64,000 nucleotides of DNA from Petrosia ficiformis (GCA_947044365.1 OX345642.1:5046007-5110006), one strand, 5' to 3'. Shown: positions 47,528 to 58,700, counted from the stretch's first letter. A program made the numbers and translations. Notes: generated by a model from the sequence alone, not told the origin.

Positions 47528-49190
47528 GATAAATAATTAATATTCATTAGCAGAGGTAATTATTATGTACATAATAGGAGTGCACTCACTTATACATGCA
47601 ACTGGGCTCGCCTATGTATATAGCATATATTATACCAACGTCATAGATTCCGTTAATGACGTATCTGTATCTTATATGTAACAAATTGGGATATAAGTAA
47701 AGTTTAGGTTCTGTAATTAATATATGCCACATGACAAGGATGTGGTCTGCCGAATCATAGAGCTAGCTATCTCTGTTAAGGTCTTATGTTAGCATTCAAA
47801 ATAAACTTTCCACAACAAAGGCAACTGGCCCTTGTTGCTGTGCTATATATTAATTACAAAACCTAAACTTCATTTATACCCAAATCGACCATTACATGGA
47901 AGCAGAGGGTCAGGACCACAGCATGTACCAAACTTTTGCCATGTTTATATGCTTTGGGTGGAACTGCTAAGCTAAGAAAACATTTATAAGGTATTATAAA
48001 ACACTGAACATAATAGACTGCTAAGCTCAAAACCAAATGACAAGCACTGGTAATACCGAACAGCAAAAACATCCTCACGGCCATGTACAAAGCTACAAAC
48101 TACCTTCCTTTGCTCGTTTAAGGTTTTAAAGGTTGCTCGGCAACATCATCCATACAATATATACGGTAGACTTCAAAATTATCGCAACAGAATTATCAAT
48201 TACCAAATTATTATTATGTACAGAGAGGTGTTTATGGCTTCGTTTTGAAATCCCAATCAACTAACACTTTATATATAAAGTGGCTTTCTAGTATTGGAAT
48301 CCACAGATTCCACTTTCATTACGAAGTCTACTGTAATTATTACATTATCATGTCACTTCCAGGCTACTGTGAATTTTGAACTAAGAAGTAAGAACATAGA
48401 TTTTGTGTTTTTAACCTTTTTCCTTCTCTTTTCCTTGTCAATAATTTATGATAAAATCTCATTAGTATACACAGTAATAGATTTTTGTTGCTTCAATAAT
48501 TGACAAGAAAAAGGAGGTGGTAAAATGCATATGTGATAAGATAAAGAGAGACACACATGTCCAGAAAAATTCTGGAGCAGATTTTCTCTGGACATGTGTG
48601 TCTCTCTTATCATATATACATTCCTAGTAATTTATATAAAATGCATATGATCAATAGAAAACTACTTGCAGCAATACGAAAGTTTGATTCCATAGTAATC
48701 ATAATCAGTATACATTCTGTTCATGCAGCGTGTTGTAAGCCTAACATCTACTTCGGACTACCTCCAAACTATATCATTAACCTGCAGTATTGTTTCCTAC
48801 CGTCCACTCACTTATAGAGAAATGACTTCGATGATGGAAGATGGCTTCATATTTCTGACCATTGTTGCACATCACAAATCTAGTTGTTTAGCAAAAAATC
48901 TGCCACTCAATGACTAAAGTCATCAGTCATTGAGGAGTGTTGGCAGCTAGGAATGAGATAATGTTAAAGTTATTACCATAATTACAAGATAGAGATAAAG
49001 AGAGAGATGAGATATTATGCATACTTTTATGTTCATTTGAACTTCAAGTGAACATAATAATTTATGCCACCTTCTGATTTTATCTAATTGTGGTACTATA
49101 GAGTAGTAATTATCATACACTTTTTTATAGCATATTTCTAACATTGGCTTCCAAACTTCAGTGATGACTTGTGGGTACAAATGAATTTTC
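47528..49190. other. Region between PTRHD1 and the next exon-like block
   Basis: The first few hundred bases form the PTRHD1 upstream region. Open frames here (for example minus strand 47863-48090) have no splice support and no recognisable domain. The only structured features are a small palindrome near 48296-48313 (TGGAATCCACAGATTCCA) and the hairpin at 48531-48613. Confidence 0.5.
48531..48613. repeat. Imperfect hairpin of about 80 bp (AGAGAGACACACATGTCCAG arms)
   Basis: The left arm has AGAGAGACACACATGTCCAG and the right arm CTGGACATGTGTGTCTCTCT, preceded and followed by GATAAG / CTTATC. One extra TAAA-like bulge lies in the left arm, and the loop is about 20 bases. Arms of roughly 30 bp with a bulge and loop make it the most microRNA-precursor-like hairpin in the window. 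A short direct repeat AAATGCATATG lies on each side (48522 and 48640 areas). It could equally be a MITE. Confidence 0.55.
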
Positions 49191-49197
49191 TTTTTTA

Positions 49198-50200
49198 GAT
49201 CCAAAAGTATATGGTGCAGTTGATAAAGATTGAGAATTTATTGCACGTGACCCAGTGATTGGTGCCAGTATTCTGGATAATGATAAAAGTCCCTATGCTA
49301 AAATGGATATTCAAGATATACACACTGAGAATACTACTGCTATATATGGTATGAGATTTGGAATAGCATGGGAGCAAACCGAAGGAGGACACCAAAATCT
49401 TGATTTTAAAGGTAAATGGCCATGGACTCCAAACATCGTTGAAGATATGTATCCTCGAGGTATTTTGGCAACCACAATCATTACTGATATATCTTGGGAT
49501 GATGAAAACGACCATAATTATATAGCAAATGGAAACAAACTTCAGGTTTCTGTGTCATTTTACTTTTACACAAGGAATTATCATCCATTATTAATTAGTT
49601 CATTAATTAGTTCACATTGGGCTATGTTCTTGGTATATAGTTGGTATTTCTAAAGAAGGAGAATCTATGAATTGTGGAGGAGATAGGTTGTTAAGTCTAA
49701 ACAGTATTCTCCCTCTACAATATAAATTTGTAGGTTAGAAGATTCGTGTACTGGCCAATCTTTTTAAACTGTGAATGTACAAAGCACCTTTCAAAGTACA
49801 CATTGACTCTTCTGTACTCACTGTAGATTTGAGTAATGCACTACCATTATGCGTGATATTGGTCAATTATCATTTGCAATAATACATGAGCAAAGCCAGA
49901 TCTGATCCTATATTTTATCTTAGTGAGAGTTGGATTAATACAACAAGTGGAGTTGTAGACTATGAACCTTCACCCACACAGTTAAAAATTTTGACATCCA
50001 GTCTTACCTAAGTTTTACACATGTAGTTTGTGAACATCGTACCAATGAGAAGAATAACACATCCAGAATGTGGAGAAAAGATGTTTCTTAGTAGAAAAGA
50101 TGGACATGAATACAAAGTAATGCTTTGTGAAGCACCATATTACATAACACCTGTGGGGTTTTTACAATGCTCATATAGATATTCCTTTATATGTTAGTCA
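49198..50200 (+). pseudogene. Remnant of an unrecognised multi-exon gene
   Basis: A block from 49198 to about 49544 is preceded by a good acceptor (CTTTTTTAG) and followed by CAG-GTTTCT. It encodes PKVYGAVDKD, a TGA stop at 49231-49233, then EFIARDPVIGASILDNDKSP, MRFGIAWEQTEGGHQNLDF, KGKWPWTPNIVEDMYPRGIL and ISWDDENDHNY. The stop sits where a tryptophan codon would need one base change. Further open pieces at about 49920-49990 (SESWINTTSGVVDYEPSPTQ) and 50025-50200 (FVNIVPMRRITHPECGEK, MFLSRKDGHEYKVMLCEAPY) lie in different frames with other stops between. Composition looks protein-coding, perhaps secreted, but I do not recognise the family. Confidence 0.45.
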
Positions 50201-50639
50201 CCTTGGAAAGCCAGCGAACAATGTCAAAGTCATAGTGAGTAAATATGTGGGTATTTTTTTATATACAACGCCCTGTCCCAATGTAAAAAAAAAGAGGCGA
50301 AACGTCTGCTCGCCAGGCTTTTGTAGTCCAATGTGGGATTACATCTGGGAGAATGATTAAAAATTACTTTGCCTTCTTTTGCAGCAGAATGATAATTTGA
50401 GGAATTGATTTTTAGTGTGGTCATGTAGTATTACAGAAAGTATTTTTTCAGTTGCATGTAGCGAAACTCATTTCACCCCCCCCCCATTTTTGACTATTTA
50501 CTTTAACATGTTGGTAAAATTCACTGCCTGGGTGTGATTAAAACCACCAGCAGTGATGTAATGAGTTTTCATACAGTACATGTGTTGTCACAATAGTGCC
50601 ACATCTCAGCTGTTGGATGCAGTGCCATTATAAGAAATG

Positions 50640-50745
50640 TTGGCACTGATCATATCAAGAGAGAGAGACAGAAAGAGAGGGATGAGAGGGAGAGTTAGAG
50701 AGAGAGATGGAGAAAGTTTGAGAGAGAAAAATAAAGATGGGGATT
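50640..50745. repeat. GAGA-rich low-complexity tract
   Basis: About 100 bp dominated by GAGAGA with interspersed GATGAGAGG and GAGTTAGAG. It lies between the gene remnant and the small gene at 50810. No other signal. Confidence 0.85.
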
Positions 50746-50809
50746 GTAGGATTAACATAATCATTAGATAATATTGTATAATAAATTATGATTATTTCTG
50801 TGATAACTT

Positions 50810-52259
50810 TTATTTATTACTGCTTGAATGTTTTAATTGTGCCCACAGTCCATTCTGTAGAGCTAGTTTATTATTAATGTTCACTAAAACCAAGGAATAG
50901 AACTCTCCCTTCTCTTCTAAGATTTTGGCAATCTGTTCTTCTCTGCCCTTCTCTCTTTCTTCTAACTCAGCTCTGAAAAAAAATAAATAGATAAATAACT
51001 GAAGAAGGCCCTTGGGTAACATTCTGTATTATGTTTTCTACCATTGCATTAATTATATGAAGTAGTTGCAACTACTAATAAATACAAACAGGACATAAAC
51101 AAAGAAGTTTGTCAGTATTGAGTCTCAGATATTATCAGCTGTGTGTATGAAAATGTGGTCATATTAGGCAATGAAAGTTTAGGATATTGTGATACATGTA
51201 TTTAAATAAGGCAGCAGTATGATTATTGCAGCACATTTAATTGTAAGACAGTTACCTGTCTCCAGCATGAAGACTACATTTAAGGAAGAAATTATCAAGA
51301 GCACAAAGAATAGGAGACAGCGAGGACATAAGTGTTTAACACTGTTTGAACCAGCTCCCTTTCAGGTTGATCATCCAAATGCAACCTATGTATTATTATT
51401 ATTCAAATAACTGCTTCCCTATTATGTGTGGGAGGTTCTCCAGGCTCTGGTTATTATAATCTATATTTCCATAGAATAGTATCTAATCCTACCCACATCT
51501 ATTGAATATGTTGAGTACACTCCAGCTTTCTGAATTCTTTTAGACTTCATTAGTCTTCATAACCATGACAACGTACAAATCAATAAAGTCGGTCAGTTAG
51601 TCTGTCAATTAGTCTGTAATGTACTCAGGCTATCTTATGCTTCATCAACAAGACAAAACTAATCTCTTCACAATTAAAACCAAGTCAATTAAAGTTTATA
51701 CAGGAATGAGAATGGAAGAAATTTCTAAAATATAACATTTTGACTTATGTTTACTAACTTGCTTGGTCGTCCTCTTCCTCTTTGTGAACTTGTTTGATAT
51801 AAATGCATATGATGAGGTTTCATATGTTCTCCATGACCATTGGCTCCTTTATCATTGTTCTCCACATGCTCTTCTTCAACATTTGTAAATTTATCATCAA
51901 ATGAGAGCGTTTGTGTGTTGTCTTTACCCTTTTGTTCCTTGAGACGTTTTGAAGTTCTCCTTGATTGTTGATCAATTTGATCTTCATCCTGTATTTGTTT
52001 AAAATTATGTATAAACAATCAATTTATCCATTTTTTGTATAAAATAATAATAGATATCAAAGATTTCAATGTATAATATCATAATTGTTAATATGTTGAC
52101 TTTGGCCTCACAGGTTATTAGGTGGATGATCCAAATATAATTCATAAAAGTTCAGAATACAATAAACATAAAAGTTATATACTATTAAACAACATTACAT
52201 TAGTTATTATAAATAAATTATTGTGATACAATAACACTATTCCTTACACTTTCAGCCAT
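50810..52259 (-). CDS. Small basic protein, truncated paralogue of the repeat-exon gene
   Basis: Exons 52259-52248 (MAES), 51988-51759 and 50972-50810 join with correct phases and GT-AG sites into 134 residues. The middle exon encodes DEDQIDQQSRRTSKRLKEQK, an acidic stretch (NVEEEHVENND), a His/Met patch (GEHMKPHHMHLYQ) and RGRGRPSK, which resembles an AT-hook. The last exon encodes AELEEREKGREEQIAKILEE then GEFYSLVLVNINNKLALQNG, clearly related to the final exon of the gene at 38407-45408 with the same intron phase. LYQ.S.R in the middle exon echoes that gene's penultimate exon. The repeat exons are absent. The 12-base first coding exon is the least certain part. It begins 55 bp after the PARP stop codon on the same strand. 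Function unknown; DNA binding is only a guess from the AT-hook-like string. Confidence 0.62.
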
Positions 52260-52289
52260 GTGCACTAACACACCCCTTGATTAAAAAAA

Positions 52290-52295
52290 TTTATT
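52290..52295 (-). terminator. PARP polyadenylation signal AATAAA (reverse strand)
   Basis: On the minus strand AATAAA lies 20 bases after the PARP stop codon, in an A/T-rich stretch, and 31 bases before the start codon of the next gene. If used, the PARP 3' UTR is very short and overlaps the downstream gene's promoter or 5' UTR. Confidence 0.5.
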
Positions 52296-52314
52296 TTTTT
52301 AAAAAATTATTCAT

Positions 52315-55300
52315 TCAATAAGTGATTAGATAATCAGGATAAGCTTTGTCATGTTCATATACTACATACACATTACTTCCATTAGTAAATCCATTGACAG
52401 AGTCATATCGTTCACTGCTTCCAGGTTTCAAAGGTGGCATTCTCAAACTCCTATCCGACTGCAAAGTTATAAAGTTTCCAACTAAAACTTTAGCCAAGAA
52501 CAATTGCTTTGACCCATTTTCTATTTCAAACCCATAGTGTTTTGCTGAATAGTTTGCATTCTCTGCAAAGTAGCTCCCATGACCCCACATACCGGGACGA
52601 GAGAAACGAAAATCAAATCCTTTCTCTGAATTGTAAATATCTAATGGATTTGTGTGTTTTGTTCCATGGAATAATCTTTTTTCATTCTCATATTCCTCAC
52701 CATTTTTAGCTATCATCCTCTCCTTTCGTAGAGCATATTGACGCCAAAGCCATATATTCTGAACACGTTCAACCTTGATGATCTTTTGACGCATTGTTTT
52801 ATGCCACAATGAATTAATTTTATTCCATTCGTCGCTACCACACCTGACCAATTTCAATTCCGTGTTTTTACTTGGCATTTCCCATTCTAATGGTGTTGTA
52901 AAGGCTGTAGTTGAATCCATACTTAGGTCAAGTTTGGAGCCAATGGAAGCTGATTTAATTGCTTCTAATATCACAATACTTGTGTATTTCTCAACTCCAT
53001 GCACTTCTATACTGTCATTTTTGTGAAAAGCTTGCACACAATACTTCCGTATTACAGCTTGTAATATACTAGGACAACTAATAAAAACGGTATTGGGAAA
53101 GATTTCTATCATTCGTTTTGTTTGGAGTAGATCATCAAATGCTTCCTCAGCCGATTTCAAATCTGACTCTAATCCTTTAATGACAACAGAAACAGTAGGG
53201 TTAAGCTCATTACATGAAGGCATAGGATCACGTTTAATACCTGTAATTGATTTGTTAGAAAGATCAATCATTAACATGGATTGGAAATTGTAGTAGCATT
53301 CAGAACTTTCAATTTTTGGATTCCTTGTTTGAAAGCACTGTTCAATCTGTCTTGAGTCTTCATCAGTACATGGCACAAACCCAAAGTGATCATCTTGGTA
53401 CTGATACCATGCCGTGCGAGTGAAGCTTGTCTTTAATGGATGTCTATAGCCTGTGCATGGGTTAGTAGCTATCATATCGTGTAAACTAATTTTGAACATA
53501 ACATTGTTGTCTTCACACTCAAATGTATTACAAGAATTTAGCAAATTGTCATTAAAGATCTTGTTATTCTCATCTGGTATCAGATGCCACATACTATTTT
53601 TGTCCTGGATATACCACTGGTAAGGATAAAATACTAACCCTTTTGAAAGTAGATGAGATATCGTAAGAAGACTTTTGTAATCCTTCAATTCCTGTACAAT
53701 TTGCTCAATTTGTATTTCAGATCTAGTGTGACCAGGCATAATTTGAGTTACAAAGAATTCAACACCGTGTGTTTGAGCCAACTCACTTATTTTTGTAGTG
53801 AAATCAGAGTTTTCAGAAAACAATGGTGCATACATCACATCCATTGCATAAGACCTGGTTCGTATCTTTGCTGTGAATTCATGAACTCTCTTTTGTAACT
53901 CTTTTGAAGCTCTTTCAATTCTTGTCTTCTCACCACTAATCACTAAATGTTGACCCATCTCAGAAACGTTGATAGTAACATGTTCTTTCTTTTGTAAATT
54001 TGCAACAAACACGGAATGTCTGTTATTTTTTACAAGTAGTTGTCCCACCAATGGATCTCTAAGTTGAAGTTTTGCTACTTTGCGAATTTCAACAGGAAGT
54101 GGTTTAGAAGATGAAGATATACTGCATTTCTGTCTATTTTTATTTCTGTCATTTGGGTTTTCTATATCAGGTACTAGAAATGATTTTCGAGGAAAAAGCT
54201 CACCTGCAGCTTTGGTTTCATTCAAACGTTTATATTGATCACTGATACATTTTGGCAATTGACGTTCATCACCTACCAGCTTAGAAAGTTGTGTGCTAAT
54301 TTCTTGGGGCTGCATAGGTGTGATAGAAGAAGAGAGCAATTTCTGCTTTTGCGAAGAAGGTGAAATAGTTTCAATTGCTAAACGATCAAACAAATGCTTC
54401 TGACCAGCTCTTTTGGACGAACTGTCAACACTAACAGATAACTTACCACTTGATAGCTTTTGAGGGCTTTGTACGAGTTTGTTACTACATGTACCTAGCT
54501 TTTTCCTTTTATCAAAAACTGGCTTCCTATCCGTAATTTTTTCGCTTTTTCTATACTTTGAAGGAAGATTGTCTTCACTTGGATCATCCTGGTAATCAGG
54601 AAGACTATCAGTACTGGAATCAGAGTGCTGTCGTTTGACGTGTACTGGTAAAGTGCGATGAATTCCTCCATGTGTAACTGGTGTACCTTCAATATGATCA
54701 AGGGAAAAACCTGAAGTTTGTGGTAACAAGAAAGAAAAATCAGTATTGTTGTCTTTGCAGGATAGGGTTTGCCTACTATCATTTCTAATACCTTTTCGTC
54801 TTATAGTAAGACCCTCAGACAAAGGTTGAAAAAGACTACGTTTAGTATTTACTTCTTTAGTAGCTGTTTTACCAGCTTGACTGGGAACATTATGAAATGA
54901 GGAACTTTTATTAGAAGGCAGAAGAAAAGCACTTATAGAACGACCTTCAAGAATGCTATTATTTACTTTACAAACTGCAGTATTTGCAGACTCACCCTCG
55001 CTGAAAGTAATGTAGGCATATACTGGCTTTCCTTGACAAATACGAATACTGTCTATACCCCCAAATTTACTACATACTTCTTCTAATTGCATTTCTGTGT
55101 AGTTGCTAGGTAACCCAGATACCTTGATTGTTCTAGGACTGTCTTTTTGCAGATCTGAACTTGAAGAGAATTTCCGCTTTGCTACATGTCCAGACTTCAG
55201 TTGTGACCCTTGAATCTTTGCAAACAATCGTTCACCTTTCAAATGTAACTTATTAATTATATCAACTGCTAACTGTGCCTCCTCAATAGTAGAGAAATTA

Positions 55301-55458
55301 ATAAACGCATACTTTTTAGGAATATGCTCATCTACATCTTTCAAGTGGGTGCTTAGAATGGGAGGAAGAGGTGGAATGGTACTTCCGAGGAAAGACTTGA
55401 ACTCACTCTCATTTATGGATCTGGGAATATGTGTTATCTTTACTCCAAATGTAGGCAT
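52315..55458 (-). CDS. Single-exon RRM-RRM-WWE-WWE-PARP protein (PARP10/14-like mono-ADP-ribosyltransferase)
   Basis: One uninterrupted reading frame of 1047 residues. RRM 1 is about residues 5-85 (KKYAFINFSTIEEAQLAV) and RRM 2 about 109-182 (RTIKVSGLPSNY, VYAYITFSEG). A long serine/lysine-rich linker follows. Two WWE domains are at about 613-676 (YQWYIQDKNSMWHLIP) and 683-743 (AWYQYQDDHFGFVP). The PARP catalytic domain is at about 855-1047, with RLFHGTKH (H931), GHGSYFAENANYSAKHYGF (Y963) and NVYVVYEHDKAYPDYLITY. The residue aligning with the polymerase glutamate is V1030, so the triad is H-Y-V, predicting mono- rather than poly-ADP-ribosylation as in vertebrate PARP10 to 15. WWE domains bind ADP-ribose units; RRMs suggest RNA binding. 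No macrodomains are present, unlike PARP14. Lack of introns beside intron-rich neighbours is notable. It is divergent from the PDI gene. Confidence 0.92.
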   Translation of the reverse strand: MPTFGVKITHIPRSINESEFKSFLGSTIPPLPPILSTHLKDVDEHIPKKYAFINFSTIEEAQLAVDIINKLHLKGERLFAKIQGSQLKSGHVAKRKFSSSSDLQKDSPRTIKVSGLPSNYTEMQLEEVCSKFGGIDSIRICQGKPVYAYITFSEGESANTAVCKVNNSILEGRSISAFLLPSNKSSSFHNVPSQAGKTATKEVNTKRSLFQPLSEGLTIRRKGIRNDSRQTLSCKDNNTDFSFLLPQTSGFSLDHIEGTPVTHGGIHRTLPVHVKRQHSDSSTDSLPDYQDDPSEDNLPSKYRKSEKITDRKPVFDKRKKLGTCSNKLVQSPQKLSSGKLSVSVDSSSKRAGQKHLFDRLAIETISPSSQKQKLLSSSITPMQPQEISTQLSKLVGDERQLPKCISDQYKRLNETKAAGELFPRKSFLVPDIENPNDRNKNRQKCSISSSSKPLPVEIRKVAKLQLRDPLVGQLLVKNNRHSVFVANLQKKEHVTINVSEMGQHLVISGEKTRIERASKELQKRVHEFTAKIRTRSYAMDVMYAPLFSENSDFTTKISELAQTHGVEFFVTQIMPGHTRSEIQIEQIVQELKDYKSLLTISHLLSKGLVFYPYQWYIQDKNSMWHLIPDENNKIFNDNLLNSCNTFECEDNNVMFKISLHDMIATNPCTGYRHPLKTSFTRTAWYQYQDDHFGFVPCTDEDSRQIEQCFQTRNPKIESSECYYNFQSMLMIDLSNKSITGIKRDPMPSCNELNPTVSVVIKGLESDLKSAEEAFDDLLQTKRMIEIFPNTVFISCPSILQAVIRKYCVQAFHKNDSIEVHGVEKYTSIVILEAIKSASIGSKLDLSMDSTTAFTTPLEWEMPSKNTELKLVRCGSDEWNKINSLWHKTMRQKIIKVERVQNIWLWRQYALRKERMIAKNGEEYENEKRLFHGTKHTNPLDIYNSEKGFDFRFSRPGMWGHGSYFAENANYSAKHYGFEIENGSKQLFLAKVLVGNFITLQSDRSLRMPPLKPGSSERYDSVNGFTNGSNVYVVYEHDKAYPDYLITY

Positions 55459-55736
55459 TGTGGCTATGAGACTCTAAAAAGTTTAGATATTTAATCTGGA
55501 ATAAAGGAGTGAAGATATAATTATAACACAACTGTTTAAAAACAAGAGATTTACTAGAAAAGGTCTCGTAAACCAGGTCCTCTGGCCCACGAGACAAAAC
55601 AGTAACGTAAAAAGAAAGAACGCTTACCTTCAGTACTTCATAATAAAACCACGCCCATAATTTGAATTGACCACACCTTGTCTTCTGTCAATATAATACA
55701 CGTGTAAAGTCACCCCTAGTGATCTTCAAGGGAGAA
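55459..55736. promoter_or_regulatory. Divergent promoter between the PARP and the PDI gene
   Basis: 278 bp separate two start codons facing away from each other. It contains ACCACGCCC, GACCACACC and an ACACGTGT E-box palindrome (about 55689-55696). No convincing ER stress element (CCAAT-N9-CCACG) was seen, though one could be expected for a PDI. A hairpin at 55563-55595 lies within it. Confidence 0.6.
55563..55595. repeat. Short hairpin GTCTCGT...ACGAGAC
   Basis: GTCTCGT and ACGAGAC bracket CCAGGTCCTCTGG, itself near-palindromic. GTCTCGTGGGCCA on its reverse strand resembles the GTCTCGCGGGCCA of the 71-bp element at 45528-45598, so it may be an older relative. No clear target duplication. 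Confidence 0.5.
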
Positions 55737-58700
55737 ATGAAATTCTACTATTCGTTATCTGTTATCATTCTTTTTCTTGGTCTGGTTGGAGCTAATGTAG
55801 TGGATCTTACAAGTAGTAATTTTGATCAGGTACATGTACATGTACGTGTAATAAGGCATTAATAACTTTTACATAAAAACTCTGACTCAATGGGACTATA
55901 AGGATGTATGTATATATATATATATAGTGAGATGATGTATAGTGAGGGCTGCAGACGCGAAGTGTATAATTTGTATAGCAGAGGTGCATACAGATGGTAG
56001 ATATAAATCAAGTTATCTATTTGATCAGCACTAATAATGTCTACTAGTTTAATCTATTTACTTATATGAGAGTTTACTTGGAAATCTGTTACTATAATGT
56101 GTAGCATAATATGTAAACTAAAGATCTGATTATGATTCGATGAGAAGGTCAGAGGAGGGCTAGGGGCTGAGCTCTGCTTCAGTCAGGAATAACGAATTAG
56201 ACCTCTTCTGACTTTCTCATGAAATCATGATCAGATCTTACTTTACATCTGTATATAAAGATAAGATTTGATTATGATTTGATGAGAAGGTAAGAAGAGG
56301 TCTAGGGGCTCTGGTTCAGAACTCAGGAATTCTTTTCCAAATAGCACATTGCCACCCTCTTTTGTCATCACTAAGGATAACAGAATTGACCTTGCAAATA
56401 TTCTGCAAATTCTGATATAAGTTGGTTATATACTGAAACACAGCTCATCTTGATTGAAGCCTATCGCTGTCGAATCACAGCTTGAAATGAAGTACAATTG
56501 AAGTAGTGGCTCCTACAACTTTGAGCTGGCTCTAAGTTTTCTGCCATGACTGGCAATTTCTCACTCCACCCATTTATTTCATCCACATGATTGAAGCTGT
56601 TATCAAATCTAGATTTTAACACTGCGCTTGTAATCTTATACTATATAGGTAGTAGGACTTGGAGTGTAAGTTGTAATGCACAACATACACAAATATAGTA
56701 TAATCTCAGTATAATAATTATTACTACAGTCAAATATTGTCTGCAGTTATTTCCTTGTCGGTGACTGAATCATTCTCAAGTTGTTTACCAAATCACACTT
56801 GTGGCGAGGGTTCTGCACTTCGAGTGCATTCATTATATGTATAATTATAGTATTAAATTATTGTAGTTTGATAAAAATTATTACTTTTACATTTAGTTAT
56901 AGTATGCCTAGTTTCTAATCAGTTGTAGTTTAAGGTGGTGTTTGTGTAATTAGTATATTCATTAATTGGTAGACATTTCTGATTACTGTCATAGTATATC
57001 TTTAGGTACATGTATTATCCACGCACTCTATTTGCTCTGAAAGTTTGAAAACCAGTAGTTTAAAGACTGAAGAGTTTGGCAACAGCCCACTTTTTTAGTT
57101 GTTTGTTTTTGAGTCACAGTACATCATGGTGGAATGCTCGATTTCAAAGATCCTAGAAGCTCTATTTTAGAAAAGGAGATCGTTTCTATGTTACGTTATG
57201 AGAGTAAAACAAGTTTCATATCTGTAGATATCATAGATTCATCAAATAAGTTACCCCTAGCTCAAAGTAACAGCATGGAATTACTGTTAAACGGATTACC
57301 CTATCAGGACAATATCAGTACTTTGTTTAAAAGTCACTAAGACTATCAAAAGTAACCAAGAACTTCTTGTGTATGTGGAGTTTTTTTAGTTGTTGTCATA
57401 TATATGCTAATTACCCAAGAGCCACCTTAATTAACTGAAATTAATATTAGGCTTAGGTTTTAGTCAAAATACCTTACTAAAAAAGAGTTTTAGTTATAAT
57501 TACACATGTACATGTAACTAAAACAAATAAAGATCATAGGACACTTTTTTCTGACTTCACTTCATTTTTGCCTTTCTCTTTAGTACGTTGATGGATCAAA
57601 GGCAGCTTTTGTGGAATTTTATGCTCCATGTAAGTTAATGTACATGTACATGTATAAAAATAATTATGACTATAGAGAACACACACCCACCACAGTTTTG
57701 TGGGTGGGAGGTGTGGCTCACATACATGTGTATGTAATAACAAATGCTGTTTAGCAGCTGTGTCTTGCAAATACACGTCCCAAAGGAAGTTTGGAGTTAC
57801 ATGTACAGTACATGTTCTCTGCCCATTTTCATTATGTTATAACTACATGTACATGTACATAGTGAGGTTTTACATACAATGTGCATATACACTGTGCTAA
57901 ATACCACACTTTGGCCTAAATTATAGAGTATGAGGGGAATTTTAAAGGGGATGTGCTCTTGTTGATTAGGGTTTGAATGGGATGCAGCCCCCTCACTGGT
58001 CAAACAATGTGCGGTTTCAGTGTTCCTGCCCACGCAATCTGGTGGGTAACTTAGACATCTCTCTTGCTAGAAAATGTGATATTGTGGGTTTAGCTGGTGA
58101 CAACATGTAGTAGGGTCATTTTGTTTGTCCCAGTTACTGTCGAAAGTGGGAGAACACTGCATTTGACTTAATCATACAAGTTGCTAGAAGTACATCCAAA
58201 TCAGAAAAGAAGCCACATTTGAGGTGTAGAAAGTGAACGGTGGCCGAGATATCTGCAGCAGAGCCACCAATGTTGAAAATGGGAATAATAATAAAAAACA
58301 TGTTCAGTGCTCTAAGGGTTAAACTTAACTTATATTTACTGTCAAAATATTTTCATACTAGCAACTTGCCAACATGTAATTATTTAGGGAGGGTTTTGGA
58401 AGATGACGGGTCTTCTACATGTGGTGGTGTATTATAGTGTCCTGAAATATCATAAGTTACTCCTGTGTACGACATGATTTACAATGTATATCTCATTTTG
58501 TTTTTATAGGGTGTGGTCACTGTAAACGTCTAGCACCTGCTTATGAGGAGGTTGGTAAAGCTTTTGTCGGGTCTGATGTATTAATAGCCAAAGTTGACGC
58601 TGATGCTGATAAGACTCTTGGTGGTCGGTTTGGAGTCAGGGGTTTTCCTACTCTGAAGTTTTTTCCTCAAGGATCAACAACACCTCAAGAGTTAGTTGTA

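Noticed and set aside
47863..48090. 75-codon minus-strand hydrophobic frame upstream of PTRHD1
   Set aside because: No splice support, no recognisable domain, and the codon content resembles surrounding non-coding DNA.
54495..54782. 95-codon frame inside the PARP gene in another frame, and other frames across 52346-53898
   Set aside because: Shadows of the 1047-codon PARP frame, which carries complete RRM, WWE and PARP motifs.
55459..55736. ER stress element in the PDI promoter
   Set aside because: No CCAAT-N9-CCACG arrangement was found in either orientation. CCACGCCC and an E-box alone are not enough.
57134..57340. 68-codon plus-strand frame with MLDFKDPRSSILEKEIVS
   Set aside because: It lies wholly inside a non-coding MITE (56930-57430). 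The related copies at 6169-6845 and 62477-62957 do not keep the frame.
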